Origin: Panacagrimonas sp.
GTDB lineage: Bacteria; Pseudomonadota; Gammaproteobacteria; Nevskiales; Nevskiaceae
Assembly (NCBI RefSeq): GCF_020697055.1
Contig: NZ_JAJFBP010000004.1
Location: 86,604 to 150,603 of the forward strand
Direction of reading: 5' to 3'
DNA length: 64,000 bases
The translations under genes were made by a program, and so were the position numbers. Every line of letters begins with the position of its first letter. The stretch's first letter is position 1. Positions 8,891 through 18,076 of the stretch are shown in pieces. The notes below the pieces were generated by a model. That model was given only the letters and a program-made list of their open reading frames with translations, ran no database searches and was not told where the DNA came from.

Positions 8891-8953
8891 ATGGACGACA
8901 TTCCGGATCGCCCCGCGCTTCACCGCTTGGCGCGATCGGCGGCACGCTCATGA
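8891..8953 (+). CDS. Putative 20-residue leader peptide of the alcohol dehydrogenase gene
   Basis: A short ORF beginning [13 protein letters not shown], with CTGGAGAA placed seven bases upstream as a good ribosome-binding site. Its stop TGA overlaps the ATG of the dehydrogenase (ATGA), while the dehydrogenase itself lacks a strong Shine-Dalgarno. That arrangement suggests translational coupling. No run of one regulatory amino acid is evident, so classical attenuation is not supported. Confidence 0.4.
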   Translation: MDDIPDRPALHRLARSAARS

Positions 8954-10113
8954 AGGCGCTCGTTTATCACGGCACGCGCGACGTGCGCGTGGAGCAGGCG
9001 CCGGATCCGGTGATGACGCAGCCCGACGACATCATCCTGCGCGTCACCGCGACCGCGATCTGCGGATCGGACCTGCACCTGTACCGCGGCAAGGTGCCCG
9101 GGCTGAAGTCGGGCGACGTGCTCGGACACGAGTTCATGGGCATCGTCGAAGACATCGGTCCGGGCGTCACCAAGCTGGCGCGCGGCGATCGCGTGGTCGT
9201 TCCGTTCACGATCTCGTGCGGCCAGTGCTTCTATTGCGAGCAGTCGCTCTACGCATCGTGCGAGAAAAGCAATCCCGGTCGCGGCGCGATCGTCAACAAG
9301 AAGAGTGCAACGCCGGGCGCCGGACTGTTCGGATACACGCATCTCTACGGAGGCTATGCGGGAGGACAGGCCGAGTACGTGCGCGTGCCGTACGCCAACG
9401 TCGGACCGCTCAAGCTGCCGCAGGGCCTGGACGACGAACAGGTGCTGTTTCTGTCCGACATCCTGCCAACCGGCTACCAGGCCGTTCTCAATGGCGGTGT
9501 GAAGCGCGGTTCGACGGTTGCGATCTTCGGCGCCGGACCGGTCGGATGGATGAGCGCCGCGTGCGCGCGCCTGCTCGGGGCCGAGCGGATCTTCATTGTC
9601 GACCATCACCCCTATCGGCTGCGCTTCGCCGAAGAGGCCTATGGCTGCGAGGCGATCAACTTCGACGAGTGCGACGACCCCGCCGAGGAGATCCTGGTGC
9701 GCACCGGGCATCACGGCGTGGACGCATCGATCGACGCGGTCGGGTTCGAAGCCAAGGGGAGCACCGTCGAAACCGTCGCCGCCAACCTGAAGATCGAAGG
9801 CTCCGCGGGCACGGTGCTGCGCTGGTGCATCGCCGCGACGCGTCGCGGCGGCATCGTCAGCGTTCCCGGCGTGTATGCCGGCTGGATCCACGGTTTCCTG
9901 TTCGGCGATGCATTCGACAAGGGCCTGGGTTTCAAGATGGGACAGACGCACTGCCAGGGCCTGATGCCGGAACTGCTGGAGCACATCATGGAAGGCCGGC
10001 TCAAGCCGCAGAACATCATCACGCATCGCATGCGCCTGGCCGACGCCGTGCAGGCCTACGAGATCTTCGAAGGCCGCAAGGAGGAGTGCCGGAAAGTGGT
10101 GCTCAGGCCCTGA
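8950..10113 (+). CDS. Zinc-dependent alcohol dehydrogenase (formaldehyde-dehydrogenase-like MDR)
   Basis: A 387-residue medium-chain dehydrogenase. The catalytic zinc site is visible in CGSDLH (Cys) and GHEFMG (His, Glu), and the structural zinc lobe in [15 protein letters not shown] (four Cys). The NAD(P) Rossmann motif reads FGAGPVG near residue 195. An extended lobe resembles the glutathione-independent formaldehyde/threonine-dehydrogenase branch, so aldehyde or polyol oxidation is likely, substrate unassigned. The next gene encodes a hemerythrin-like protein 90 bases downstream. Confidence 0.9.
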   Translation: MKALVYHGTRDVRVEQAPDPVMTQPDDIILRVTATAICGSDLHLYRGKVPGLKSGDVLGHEFMGIVEDIGPGVTKLARGDRVVVPFTISCGQCFYCEQSLYASCEKSNPGRGAIVNKKSATPGAGLFGYTHLYGGYAGGQAEYVRVPYANVGPLKLPQGLDDEQVLFLSDILPTGYQAVLNGGVKRGSTVAIFGAGPVGWMSAACARLLGAERIFIVDHHPYRLRFAEEAYGCEAINFDECDDPAEEILVRTGHHGVDASIDAVGFEAKGSTVETVAANLKIEGSAGTVLRWCIAATRRGGIVSVPGVYAGWIHGFLFGDAFDKGLGFKMGQTHCQGLMPELLEHIMEGRLKPQNIITHRMRLADAVQAYEIFEGRKEECRKVVLRP

Positions 10114-10204
10114 CCCCGCCGGCCTTTGGCATGGGCACGTCTGCTGCTTGTGCGGCCCAGCCCCATCCGACCTTTCCACGGGTCACGACAGGAGATTCAA
10201 AACC

Positions 10205-10747
10205 ATGATCAAGACCATCGCGCAGAAGATGGATCCCGAGCAGGACGCCATCGATCTGCTCAAGCAGGACCATCGCAAGGTCGAAGCCCTCTTCAAGGAG
10301 TTCAAGGCGGCCAACGACAAGCGCGCGCAGAAATCGATCTCGCGGCAGATCTGCACCGAGCTCGAGATCCACGCGAAGATCGAGGAGAAGCTGTTCTATC
10401 CGTCCGCCAAGCGGGAATCCGACGAGGTCGCCGATGACGTCAACGAAGGCGTCGTCGAGCACGAGGGCATCAAGCGGCTGGTCAAGCAGCTCTCGACGAT
10501 GAACGCGTCCGACGAGCTATTCGAATCGCGCATGACGGTGCTCGAGGAATACGTAAAGCATCACGTGAAGGAGGAAGAGACCTCGATGTTTCCGAAGATC
10601 GTGGAGAGCGATCTCGACCTCAAGGCCATGGGCGCGAAGCTGATGGCTGAAAAGCGCAAGCAGCAGGCCGCTCGCGGAATTTCGACGCGCGCCCCGGCGC
10701 CGTCGTCACGTGGCAGTCGCGGCGGAGAAGCGCGCGCCGCGAACTGA
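10205..10747 (+). CDS. Hemerythrin HHE cation-binding domain protein
   Basis: A 180-residue soluble four-helix protein with di-iron-type ligands: DHRKVEALF, HAKIEEKLFYP, EHEGIKRL and HHVKEEETSMFP. These give the repeated His/Glu pattern of HHE hemerythrins. Such proteins bind O2 or NO or store iron. A Lys/Arg/Ser-rich tail (about residues 155-180) is unusual and probably disordered. AGGAG precedes the ATG at 10205. A hairpin follows the stop (10759-10798). Confidence 0.9.
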   Translation: MIKTIAQKMDPEQDAIDLLKQDHRKVEALFKEFKAANDKRAQKSISRQICTELEIHAKIEEKLFYPSAKRESDEVADDVNEGVVEHEGIKRLVKQLSTMNASDELFESRMTVLEEYVKHHVKEEETSMFPKIVESDLDLKAMGAKLMAEKRKQQAARGISTRAPAPSSRGSRGGEARAAN

Positions 10748-11208
10748 GGCCCTATCTCGGGTTCCTGGCGCACGCCCCCGCGCGTGCATCGGGAACCCCA
10801 CGATTTCACGCACACGATTCAGCTTGACGATTCGCTGGCGCAGGAACAGACGCCGTCGAATTCTTTCGCGCGTCACGATCCGCCCACCAAGCGTTGATCG
10901 CCGGTCACCGCACGCGCGAAAGAACACCGGTCTGAAGTCCGATGCGATCGGCTTCGAACGGGTGTAGGCTTGCCGTCCCCGACACACACAGAACCGCGCA
11001 GGTGGAAGACCGCAGATCTTTCATGCGCACTGTTCGAGTGCGTTCGCTGAAGTAGGCGGGAGCGGCGCAACGATCGAAGTGGAACGCACGGCCAGTGTCG
11101 GATTGATGGTGGTCATGGGCTTCAGGCTTCTGGGTGGAGACTGACAATCGGCGCCACATCCCGTGCTGATGGCACGCGGATCGTTCGCGTCACCATTGAC
11201 GAGCGAGA
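10748..11208. other. Intergenic region of 461 bases, hairpin and possible very small ORFs
   Basis: No confident gene. A hairpin at 10759-10798 (GGGTTCC pairing with GGAACCC, inner GCACGC with GCGTGC) probably ends hemerythrin transcription. On the minus strand a 31-codon ORF (11021-11116, MTTINPTLAV...) overlaps by ATGA a 39-codon ORF (10905-11024). Neither has a clear ribosome-binding site nor a recognisable sequence, so they are not called as genes. Confidence 0.4.
10759..10798 (+). terminator. Terminator-like hairpin after hemerythrin gene
   Basis: A two-part stem: outer GGGTTCC/GGAACCC and inner GCACGC/GCGTGC with a C-rich loop. There is no long T-run after it (CACGATTTCACG), so it may be a weak terminator or a 3-prime stabiliser. 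Confidence 0.45.
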
Positions 11209-11214
11209 GTGCAG

Positions 11215-11535
11215 ATGGGGACGAAGCAGGTTCGGATCGAAGAGGTCGAGCGCGGATTTCTGTATCTGCAGGGTTGCCTCGATATCGCAAGGTCGCGCAA
11301 TACGGATCTCAGTCGCGACTTCGATTACGTGGAGCGCAAGCTCAGCGCCGCGCGTCCGGGCCTGATGGATCGCGGCCTGTTCGCCGCGGTAACCGAAGCG
11401 CTCAAGCTCTGTCGGCAGCTCGCCGACCAGGGACGCTACGAGCAGGCGGACGACACGTTGTCCGCGATCACCGGTCGCCTGAAATCCGCATCGCCGCAGG
11501 AGTCGAACGCTGGGCGCGTTTACCCACGTCACTGA
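11215..11535 (+). CDS. Conserved-looking hypothetical helical protein
   Basis: A 106-residue soluble protein, mostly amphipathic helix (FLYLQGCLDIARSRN, VERKLSAARPGL, LKLCRQLADQGRYEQADDTL). The ...RYEQADDTL... helix recalls a TPR-like hairpin, but no family is recognised. The ATG at 11215 is used because GAGCGAGAG precedes it; a GTG two codons upstream is equally in frame. Codon use matches its neighbours. It is monocistronic as far as can be seen. Confidence 0.6.
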   Translation: MGTKQVRIEEVERGFLYLQGCLDIARSRNTDLSRDFDYVERKLSAARPGLMDRGLFAAVTEALKLCRQLADQGRYEQADDTLSAITGRLKSASPQESNAGRVYPRH

Positions 11536-11767
11536 CCGTGGGGTGCGTTGTCGGCGGCGGCGCGCGATGCGGCGCGTCGAGAACGGCGCGCGCCGCGATT
11601 GTCTTGTGTCGTCCGCTGGCTCTATGGCGACTGTGACGCAAGCTGCAACCTGCGCTGGTCAAGTCGCAGCCGCCGCGAGACACTGGGCCGCGTTGCGGGG
11701 CGGGGTTGGTAGAACGAAGCGGGGATTCCACCATGGCGGTCCTCGCGGGAACGGTGGAGAGATCGAC

Positions 11768-12052
11768 ATGATCAATCTGTGCGAATGCTGCAAGGCGCTG
11801 AATGCGGCGCCACGTCGCTCCGATGTGCCCCTCCACCTGAAGCGCGTGTCGGTCGTCGAAGCGGGTCCGCGTCTGCGCGGATACCACTTCGAATGCGAGG
11901 TGTGCAGCACGCCCTGGTCCTGGTCCGTCAGCCGCGGCTGGCACGCCAAGTGGGATGAAAGCGTGGTGCTCGAAGGCGTCTGCTTTCGCAGCGCGCCGCG
12001 GCGTGCCGATCATCGGACGCTTCCCGATCGCACGGCCGCGCGCATCGCCTGA
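11768..12052 (+). CDS. Small zinc-ribbon-like hypothetical protein
   Basis: A 94-residue protein with two Cys pairs, LCECCK at the N-terminus and FECEVCSTPW mid-way, spaced as in a treble-clef or zinc-ribbon fold. Aromatic residues (WSWSVSRGWHAKW) follow. GGTGGAGAG lies upstream of the ATG. No known family or partner gene is recognised. The basic C-terminal tail may bind nucleic acid, which is inference only. Confidence 0.6.
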   Translation: MINLCECCKALNAAPRRSDVPLHLKRVSVVEAGPRLRGYHFECEVCSTPWSWSVSRGWHAKWDESVVLEGVCFRSAPRRADHRTLPDRTAARIA

Positions 12053-12073
12053 CGCGCGGCTCGGCGCAGCGCG

Positions 12074-14881
12074 CTAGCGGTCCCCCGGCGCCGGCGACGC
12101 CGGAAAATCGAAGGATGGATTGTCGGCCAGCGGATTGGCTGCCGTCGCATCGGCGAGATCGATCGTGACGTTCGAGATGGCCGTGGGGACGACCTTCGGC
12201 ATGCTCGGCTGCGGCGGCACCATCCGCAGGATTCCCGACAGCTCGTCGTGCTGCGGCGGTTTGACGAAGTGCGCGTTGAAGCCCGCCTCCTGCGACCGCG
12301 TGCGATCGTCCTTCTGACCCCAGCCGGTGAGCGCGACGATCAGCATCCCGGCGCCGTGCGGCTGCGCGCGCAGCTGGCGGCAGACTTCGTATCCGTCGAG
12401 CTGCGGCATGCCGATGTCCAGGATGGCCGCCTGCGGCCGCTCGCGTTCGGCCAGGTCGATCGCCTGTTGACCGTCGTGCGCGACGATCACTTCGTGGCCG
12501 TCGAGCCGGAGCAGCTGCGCGAGGCTCTCGACGGCGTCCTCGTTGTCGTCGGCGATCAGCACGCGGATTCCCTGTGTGGCTTCGGCCGCGGCTTCGCTCA
12601 CCGGCAGTTCGGCACGGCGCGGAAGGGCCAACGGCAGGCGCACGCGAAACGTGCTGCCGTGCTCGGCGCCGCGGCTTTCGGCCGTCACCGTGCCGCCGTG
12701 CAGTTCGATGATGTTGCGTACCAGCGACAGCCCGATGCCCAGGCCGCGGCGTGCGTTGGGCGCATCGCCGGTCGCCTGCCAGAACATGTCGAAAAGGAAC
12801 GGCATCTGCTCGGGCGTGAAGCCCACGCCCTCGTCGCGGATCGCGACTTCCACCTGGAATCCGTCGCGTGCCAGCGACACCGAGATGACGCTGTCGCGAT
12901 GGCTGAACTTCGCCGCGTTGTTGAGCAGATTGGAGAAGACCTGCGCGAGCCGGAACAGATCCGCGTCGACCTCGATGCTGCGATCGAGCGTCCCGATCTT
13001 GAGCGTCTGTCCTGCGTTGACCAGGAAGGATTCGGTCGTCTCCACCGCCAGGTCGATTGCCTGCGCCAGCGGAATCCGCTGCCGATGGAGTTCGAGCTTG
13101 CCGTGCCGCACGCGCGCGATGTCCAGAAGATCGTCGAGCAGGCGCGCCACGTGGTTGAGCTGACGATCCATCATGGCGTGCGTGCGCGCGATCGGCGCAT
13201 CGCCGCTGCTGGTGCGGCGCAGGACCTCCAATCCATTGCGCAGCGGCGCCAGCGGATTGCGCAGTTCGTGGGCGAGCGTGGCGAGAAACGCGTCCTTGCG
13301 CTGGTCCTCCTCGCGGCGCTGCGCCTCGAGTGCAACCTGCGTGGAGATGTCGGTGTGCGTGCCGAACCACTGCAGCACGTTGCCGGCCGCGTCGGTCAGC
13401 GGAAGGACCTTCATCAGGAAGGGCCGGTGCGCACCGTCGGCTGCGCGCAGACCGAAGCTCATCTCGATCTCGGATGCGGAGTCGAAGCCCGAGCGCAGCG
13501 CCTGCGTCATCGCCGACAGCAGCGCCGGCTCCACCACCAGCTGCCAGCCGTTGGCGGCGAACTGCGGGAGCGTGACGCCGGTGTAGTCGAGCCAGCGGCG
13601 GTTGAACCACTCGATGGTCCCGTCCGGCCGCGCGGTCCACGCCAGCTGCGGAATCGAATCCGCCATCTTGTGGAAACGCGCCTCGCTGCCGCGCAGTTCC
13701 TGTTCGGCGCGTACGCGCTGCGTGATGTCGAGCGACATTCCGCCGATCAGCTGCCGGTCCTGCGCATCGCGCAGCAGGAACTTGAACGTGAGGAAGTCGC
13801 GATCGCCGTCCTCTTGCGGCGCGGGGGGCAGCACTTCGTGGAACTCGGACGTCAGACCGCTCTGGAGAACGTGAAGGTCGTTGGAACGGCTGGCGTCGGC
13901 GTAGGGCGACGGCAGCAGCTCGCCGTCGGTGCGGCCCACCACGTCGTGCGGCGCGCGCTGCAGCAGCGTCGCCATCATCTCGTTGGCGTAGACGTAGCGG
14001 CCGGCCTCGTCCTTGATGTACGCGGCCGCCGGCGAGTGGCGCATGAACGCATCGAAACGGTCGCGCACCTCGCGGGAAGACGCCTCGGCGCGCACGCGCT
14101 CGGAGATGTCCACCGCCGATCCGGAAAGATGGATCGCGCCGGTCTGCGGGTGCCGGCGGATGCGCGCGCGGCCCATCATGCTGCGGTATTCGCCATCGAC
14201 GAATCGGACGCGGAATTGCTGCTCGTAGCCGGTGCCCTTGTCGATCGCCTCGCGAGCAGCGGCGCGCAGTGCGGGCAGATCGTCGGGATGCACGAGCGCG
14301 TAGAAGCTCTCGATCGGCTCGTTGGTGAGTCCGAACATCGACACGGCGGTGTCGGAGCGCCGCACGACGTTGGTGCCCAGGTCCCAGTCCCACGCCATCA
14401 TCCGGCCCGACTCGAGCGAGTGCTGGAACTGCTGATTGAGCTCGCGCAGTTCGGCCTGCGTCCGGCGGGCTTCGATGAGCCGATGCAGTTCGCGACGCTT
14501 GGCGCGGTGCATCGCGTCGCAGACCAGCGAGATCGCGACGACCAGTGACCCTGCGAGCGACACGCGGACGGGATCGATCGGCGCCGAAAAGATCGTGCTG
14601 CTCGGAGGCGCAATGGGCAGCCAATGGAACAAGGCGCCCGAAACGACCGCGGTGATCGCGCCGGCCAATCCGCCGGCGGCCCAGGCCGCGAAGATCACGG
14701 CGAGCAGTGTCGGCGCGTAGGTGGCGCGACCGTCGAGGAACGGCAGTGCCGCGATGTGCAGTGCGATGCCGCCTGCGGTAGCCAGCACGATGGCGAGCAG
14801 CAGTCGCGTGGGACTCACGCCGCTCGTCGTGGACGGCATCGTCGCAGTGGTGGCGGGCGAGATGCCCTGTGTTGCGTGCAT
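12074..14881 (-). CDS. Membrane PAS hybrid histidine kinase / response regulator
   Basis: A 935-residue kinase. The N-terminal block of hydrophobic helices (about residues 20-115) resembles a MASE/DUF4118-type sensor. Three PAS domains follow (about 140-255, 260-385, 390-510; each ends in a typical PAC sequence such as SGSAVDISERVRAE or GTHTDISTQV). Then come HisKA (AHELRNPLAPL), HATPase (DEGVGF, RRGLGIGLSLV) and a C-terminal receiver (VLIADDNEDA; phospho-Asp in AILDIGMPQLDGY). The ATG at 14881, with AGGACCC just upstream, is preferred over a GTG ten codons earlier. It is divergent from the diguanylate cyclase region. Confidence 0.92.
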   Translation of the reverse strand: MHATQGISPATTATMPSTTSGVSPTRLLLAIVLATAGGIALHIAALPFLDGRATYAPTLLAVIFAAWAAGGLAGAITAVVSGALFHWLPIAPPSSTIFSAPIDPVRVSLAGSLVVAISLVCDAMHRAKRRELHRLIEARRTQAELRELNQQFQHSLESGRMMAWDWDLGTNVVRRSDTAVSMFGLTNEPIESFYALVHPDDLPALRAAAREAIDKGTGYEQQFRVRFVDGEYRSMMGRARIRRHPQTGAIHLSGSAVDISERVRAEASSREVRDRFDAFMRHSPAAAYIKDEAGRYVYANEMMATLLQRAPHDVVGRTDGELLPSPYADASRSNDLHVLQSGLTSEFHEVLPPAPQEDGDRDFLTFKFLLRDAQDRQLIGGMSLDITQRVRAEQELRGSEARFHKMADSIPQLAWTARPDGTIEWFNRRWLDYTGVTLPQFAANGWQLVVEPALLSAMTQALRSGFDSASEIEMSFGLRAADGAHRPFLMKVLPLTDAAGNVLQWFGTHTDISTQVALEAQRREEDQRKDAFLATLAHELRNPLAPLRNGLEVLRRTSSGDAPIARTHAMMDRQLNHVARLLDDLLDIARVRHGKLELHRQRIPLAQAIDLAVETTESFLVNAGQTLKIGTLDRSIEVDADLFRLAQVFSNLLNNAAKFSHRDSVISVSLARDGFQVEVAIRDEGVGFTPEQMPFLFDMFWQATGDAPNARRGLGIGLSLVRNIIELHGGTVTAESRGAEHGSTFRVRLPLALPRRAELPVSEAAAEATQGIRVLIADDNEDAVESLAQLLRLDGHEVIVAHDGQQAIDLAERERPQAAILDIGMPQLDGYEVCRQLRAQPHGAGMLIVALTGWGQKDDRTRSQEAGFNAHFVKPPQHDELSGILRMVPPQPSMPKVVPTAISNVTIDLADATAANPLADNPSFDFPASPAPGDR

Positions 14882-15083
14882 GGGTCCTGCACTTGAACCG
14901 GTGGGTAACACAGCGGCGACCGCAGGCTCGCATATTAATCGAGCGATCGGGCACTGATATGTAAGGGTGAAAACGTAGAGGAAAGGGTCTATCGGTCCCG
15001 CGTGCGTGGCAAGGCTTCGGGTACGACGCGTGCTTCCGCCGATCGGACTGGATCCGCCTCACGGCGGAGAGGGAGAGCAAACC

Positions 15084-15161
15084 ATGCATGATCCATGCAC
15101 CTGCGACCGCCTTTCGCGAATTGCAGTACCCGCTTCGTTCCGTCCGAGGAGCTGTCCGTGA
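15084..15161 (+). CDS. Putative 25-residue leader peptide of the diguanylate cyclase gene
   Basis: A short ORF beginning MHDPCTCDRLSR, preceded by a very strong Shine-Dalgarno (GGAGAGGGAGAG, six bases before the ATG). Its TGA overlaps the GTG start of the diguanylate cyclase (GTGA), which has its own GAGGAG inside the leader. This is the layout of a translated, coupled leader. It has three Cys (CTC and a late C), which could make it redox- or metal-responsive; that is inference. Confidence 0.5.
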   Translation: MHDPCTCDRLSRIAVPASFRPRSCP

Positions 15162-16255
15162 TCACGATGACGCGTTCGCCGTCGCCTCGCGCCACCGCGA
15201 TCCGGCGCGAGCCGAGCCTGGTTCCGGTCCGCCCTGTGCTACGGGCCGTCAATGCCGACGCTCCCGGAAACGTGGCAGCCGTCGTGCTGCACCGATCCGA
15301 AGAAGATGCGATCGAACGCATCGTGCGGCTGCTGGCGGCGGCCTCGGGCAGTTCGGCGGCGTATCTGGTCGCCGGCGACGGCGGTCGCCCGCGTTGCGTT
15401 TGCGCGTTTGGCGCCGAAGCTTCCGACGTCGAATCGCTGACCCATCTTTGGCAGACCACGCAGTCGCGCCAGGGCCTGGTCACGCTGGTGGATCTTCCCG
15501 ACACCCAGGGGCGTGCGCACCGGGCGCCGACCACCCGTGCGCACGCCGCGTTCTTCGCGGGCATCAAGGTGCGTAGTCCCGACCACGCGCAGCCGGGGAT
15601 GGTGTGCATTTTCGACCCGATTCCGCACGCGCTGGGGGCAACGGCGCGTCAGCACCTGTTCGACGCCCACGCGTTGATCGAGGAAGAACTGCTGCTTCGA
15701 CGCCAGGCCGATCACGATCCGCTGACGGGTCTGCTCAACCGGCGCGCGATGGAAGAGCGCATGGCACGCGAATGGCGGCGCGCCACGCGCTCGGCCGGCT
15801 CGCTGTGCGTGCTCGCGATCGACCTGGATCACTTCAAGGCGTTCAACGATTCGCACGGACATCTCGAGGGCGACGCGGCGCTGCGCGCGGTCGGCGACGC
15901 GATGCTGCGTGCGTTCAAGCGCCCCGCCGACCTGGTCGCGCGGATCGGTGGTGACGAGTTCCTGGTGTGCCTGCCGCAGACGACGGCCGAAGACGCCGAG
16001 CGTCTGGCCAATTCGCTGCGCGAACAGGTGCTGGGCGCGCTGGCGCAGTGCAAGAACCAGCTCTCGGTGAGCATCGGATTGGCGACGCTCGCCGACGTCT
16101 CGCAGCACGAAGGCGGGTCGCTCGACGTGCTGGCCGCGGCCGACGCGGCGCTGTACGAGGCCAAGGATCGCGGACGCAACCAGGTGGTGCGCTCGCGACA
16201 GTTCGATCTGATCCGCCCGACGCCGACCGGCGAACCGGCGCACCCGCGGCACTGA
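15158..16255 (+). CDS. Diguanylate cyclase (GGDEF) with N-terminal GAF-like sensor
   Basis: A 365-residue cytoplasmic protein that should make cyclic di-GMP. The N-terminal ~185 residues look like a GAF domain; the C-terminal GGDEF domain starts at HDPLTGLLNRRAM. The active site RIGGDEFLV is intact, and RPAD five residues before it forms a product-inhibition I-site. No EAL domain. The GTG at 15158 is preferred over an ATG at 15095 because GAGGAG lies six bases upstream and the preceding leader ORF ends exactly across it. Confidence 0.92.
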   Translation: MITMTRSPSPRATAIRREPSLVPVRPVLRAVNADAPGNVAAVVLHRSEEDAIERIVRLLAAASGSSAAYLVAGDGGRPRCVCAFGAEASDVESLTHLWQTTQSRQGLVTLVDLPDTQGRAHRAPTTRAHAAFFAGIKVRSPDHAQPGMVCIFDPIPHALGATARQHLFDAHALIEEELLLRRQADHDPLTGLLNRRAMEERMAREWRRATRSAGSLCVLAIDLDHFKAFNDSHGHLEGDAALRAVGDAMLRAFKRPADLVARIGGDEFLVCLPQTTAEDAERLANSLREQVLGALAQCKNQLSVSIGLATLADVSQHEGGSLDVLAAADAALYEAKDRGRNQVVRSRQFDLIRPTPTGEPAHPRH

Positions 16256-16269
16256 TCGTCCCGACGGAC

Positions 16270-18075
16270 TCACGGCGCGGGCGCGCGTTCCGAGCGCTGC
16301 TCGGCGGGCTGGCGCCGACGCCCCAGGTTCAACGCCGTATTGATCATCGCCACGTGCGAGAAGGCCTGCGGGAAATTTCCGACCTGGCGGCGCGCACGAG
16401 GGTCGTATTCCTCGGCCAGCAGACCCAGATCGTTGCGCAGCGCCATCAGGCGCTCGAACAGGGCTTCGGCATCGTCGCGCCGGTCGCACATCTGGTACGC
16501 GTCAGCGAGCCAGAAGCTGCACGCCAGAAAAGCGCCTTCCCCGGCGGGCAGTCCGTCATCGACCGAAGCGCTGTCGTAACGCAGCACGAATCCGTCACGC
16601 AGCAGGTGAGCCTCCACCGCCGCGATCGTGCCATGGATGCGAGGGTCCTCGGGCGGCAGGAATCCCACCTGCGGCAGCAACAGCAGGCTGGCGTCCAGCG
16701 CCGCGTCACCGTACGCCTGCACGAAGCAGCCGCGGCGCGCATCAAAGCCGCGCTCGCAGACGTCGGCATGGATGCGCGAACGAAGTTGCTTCCAGTGCGC
16801 GAGCGGACCTTCCAGGCCATAGTCCTCGATCGCCTTGACCGCGCGATCCACCGCGACCCAGGCCATGACCTTCGAGTGCGTGAAATGGCGCCGCGGCCCG
16901 CGCATCTCCCAGATGCCCTCGTCGGGTTGCTGCCACACCGACTCGACGTGCTGCACCAGCGCGCGCTGGAGCGACCAGCTCGACTCGGTTCCGGTGAGTC
17001 CGCCGCGGCGGCCGTGATGCAGCGCATCCATCACTTCGCCATAGACATCCAGCTGGAACTGGGTCGACGCGGCGTTGCCGATGCGCACCGGCCGTGCGCC
17101 TTCGTAGCCGGGCAGCCAGGGGACTTCCCACTCGTGGAGCCGGCGCTCGCCGCCGACGCCGTACATGATCTGCATCTGTTCTGGATTGCCCGCGACGGCG
17201 CGCAGCAACCAGTCGCGCCAGGCCTCGGCCTCTTCGTAGTAACCCGCATTCATCAGCGACAGCAGCGTGAGCGTCGCATCGCGCAGCCAGCAGAAACGGT
17301 AGTCCCAGTTGCGATGACCGCCGAGCTGCTCGGGCAGCGAGGTGGTCGCCGCCGCCACGATGCCGCCGGTCGGGGCATAGGTCAGCGCCTTGAGCGTGAT
17401 CAATGAACGCAGCACGTCGCGGGACCAGCGCCCTTCGAGCCCGAAATGTCGGGCCCACTGCTTCCAGAACTCGAGCGTGCCGGCCAGCGCAGCGCGCGGA
17501 TTGACCGGCGCCGGCGCCGCCAGGTGCGAAGGCCCATGCGAAAGCACGAAGGGGACGGTCTCGCCTTCAGTGATCGTGAAGCGTCCGACCGTGGTCTTGC
17601 CCTCGCCATGCAGCGCCACCGGCGTGCGCAGCACGACCATGTCGGGGCCCGCGATGGCGCGCAGCCCGCCGTCGTCCAGACGCGACACCCACGGCGTCAC
17701 GGCACCGTAGCCGAATCGCAGGATCAGTTCCGTGCGCATCGGCACCCGACCCCTGACGCCGGTGACCATGCGCACCACGTCCGGCGTGCTGCCGCGCGGC
17801 GGCATGAAATCGGTGACCACGACCTCGCCGTCCGCCGTCTCGAAGGTCGTGTCGAGCACCAGCGTGTCGCCGCGATACGAGCGCCGCACCGAGTGCTGCG
17901 CCGCCTCGGGGGAAACCAGCCAGCGTCCGTGCGAGCGATCGCCGAGCAGCGCCGCGAAGCAGGCTTCCGAGTCGAAGCGCGGCCAGCATAGCCAGTCGAT
18001 CGAACCGTCGCGACCGACCAGCGCCGCGGTCTCGCAATCGCCGATCAGGCCGTAGTCCTCGATGGGCGAGGCCAC
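16270..18075 (-). CDS. Glycoside hydrolase family 15 protein (glucoamylase/trehalase-like)
   Basis: A 601-residue protein. The N-terminal signature IEDYGLIGDCETAALVG and DGSIDWLCWPRFDS is typical of bacterial GH15 enzymes of the trehalase/glucodextranase type. The (alpha/alpha)6 barrel shows RNWDYRFCWLRDA and WEMRGPRRHFTHSKVMAW. No signal peptide, so it is cytoplasmic. It likely releases glucose from trehalose or short alpha-glucans. It starts two bases after the stop of a glucose-dehydrogenase-like gene, consistent with a two-gene operon that frees and then oxidises glucose. Confidence 0.92.
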   Translation of the reverse strand: MASPIEDYGLIGDCETAALVGRDGSIDWLCWPRFDSEACFAALLGDRSHGRWLVSPEAAQHSVRRSYRGDTLVLDTTFETADGEVVVTDFMPPRGSTPDVVRMVTGVRGRVPMRTELILRFGYGAVTPWVSRLDDGGLRAIAGPDMVVLRTPVALHGEGKTTVGRFTITEGETVPFVLSHGPSHLAAPAPVNPRAALAGTLEFWKQWARHFGLEGRWSRDVLRSLITLKALTYAPTGGIVAAATTSLPEQLGGHRNWDYRFCWLRDATLTLLSLMNAGYYEEAEAWRDWLLRAVAGNPEQMQIMYGVGGERRLHEWEVPWLPGYEGARPVRIGNAASTQFQLDVYGEVMDALHHGRRGGLTGTESSWSLQRALVQHVESVWQQPDEGIWEMRGPRRHFTHSKVMAWVAVDRAVKAIEDYGLEGPLAHWKQLRSRIHADVCERGFDARRGCFVQAYGDAALDASLLLLPQVGFLPPEDPRIHGTIAAVEAHLLRDGFVLRYDSASVDDGLPAGEGAFLACSFWLADAYQMCDRRDDAEALFERLMALRNDLGLLAEEYDPRARRQVGNFPQAFSHVAMINTALNLGRRRQPAEQRSERAPAP

Positions 18076-18076
18076 G

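Noticed and set aside
10905..11116. Two overlapping minus-strand micro-ORFs (31 and 39 codons)
   Set aside because: ATGA overlap is suggestive, but no ribosome-binding site, no recognisable sequence and a frame permissive region; not called as genes.
12248..14548. 766-codon plus-strand open frame opposite the PAS kinase
   Set aside because: No domain is recognisable and the composition is typical of a third-position GC shadow; the minus-strand kinase is convincing.
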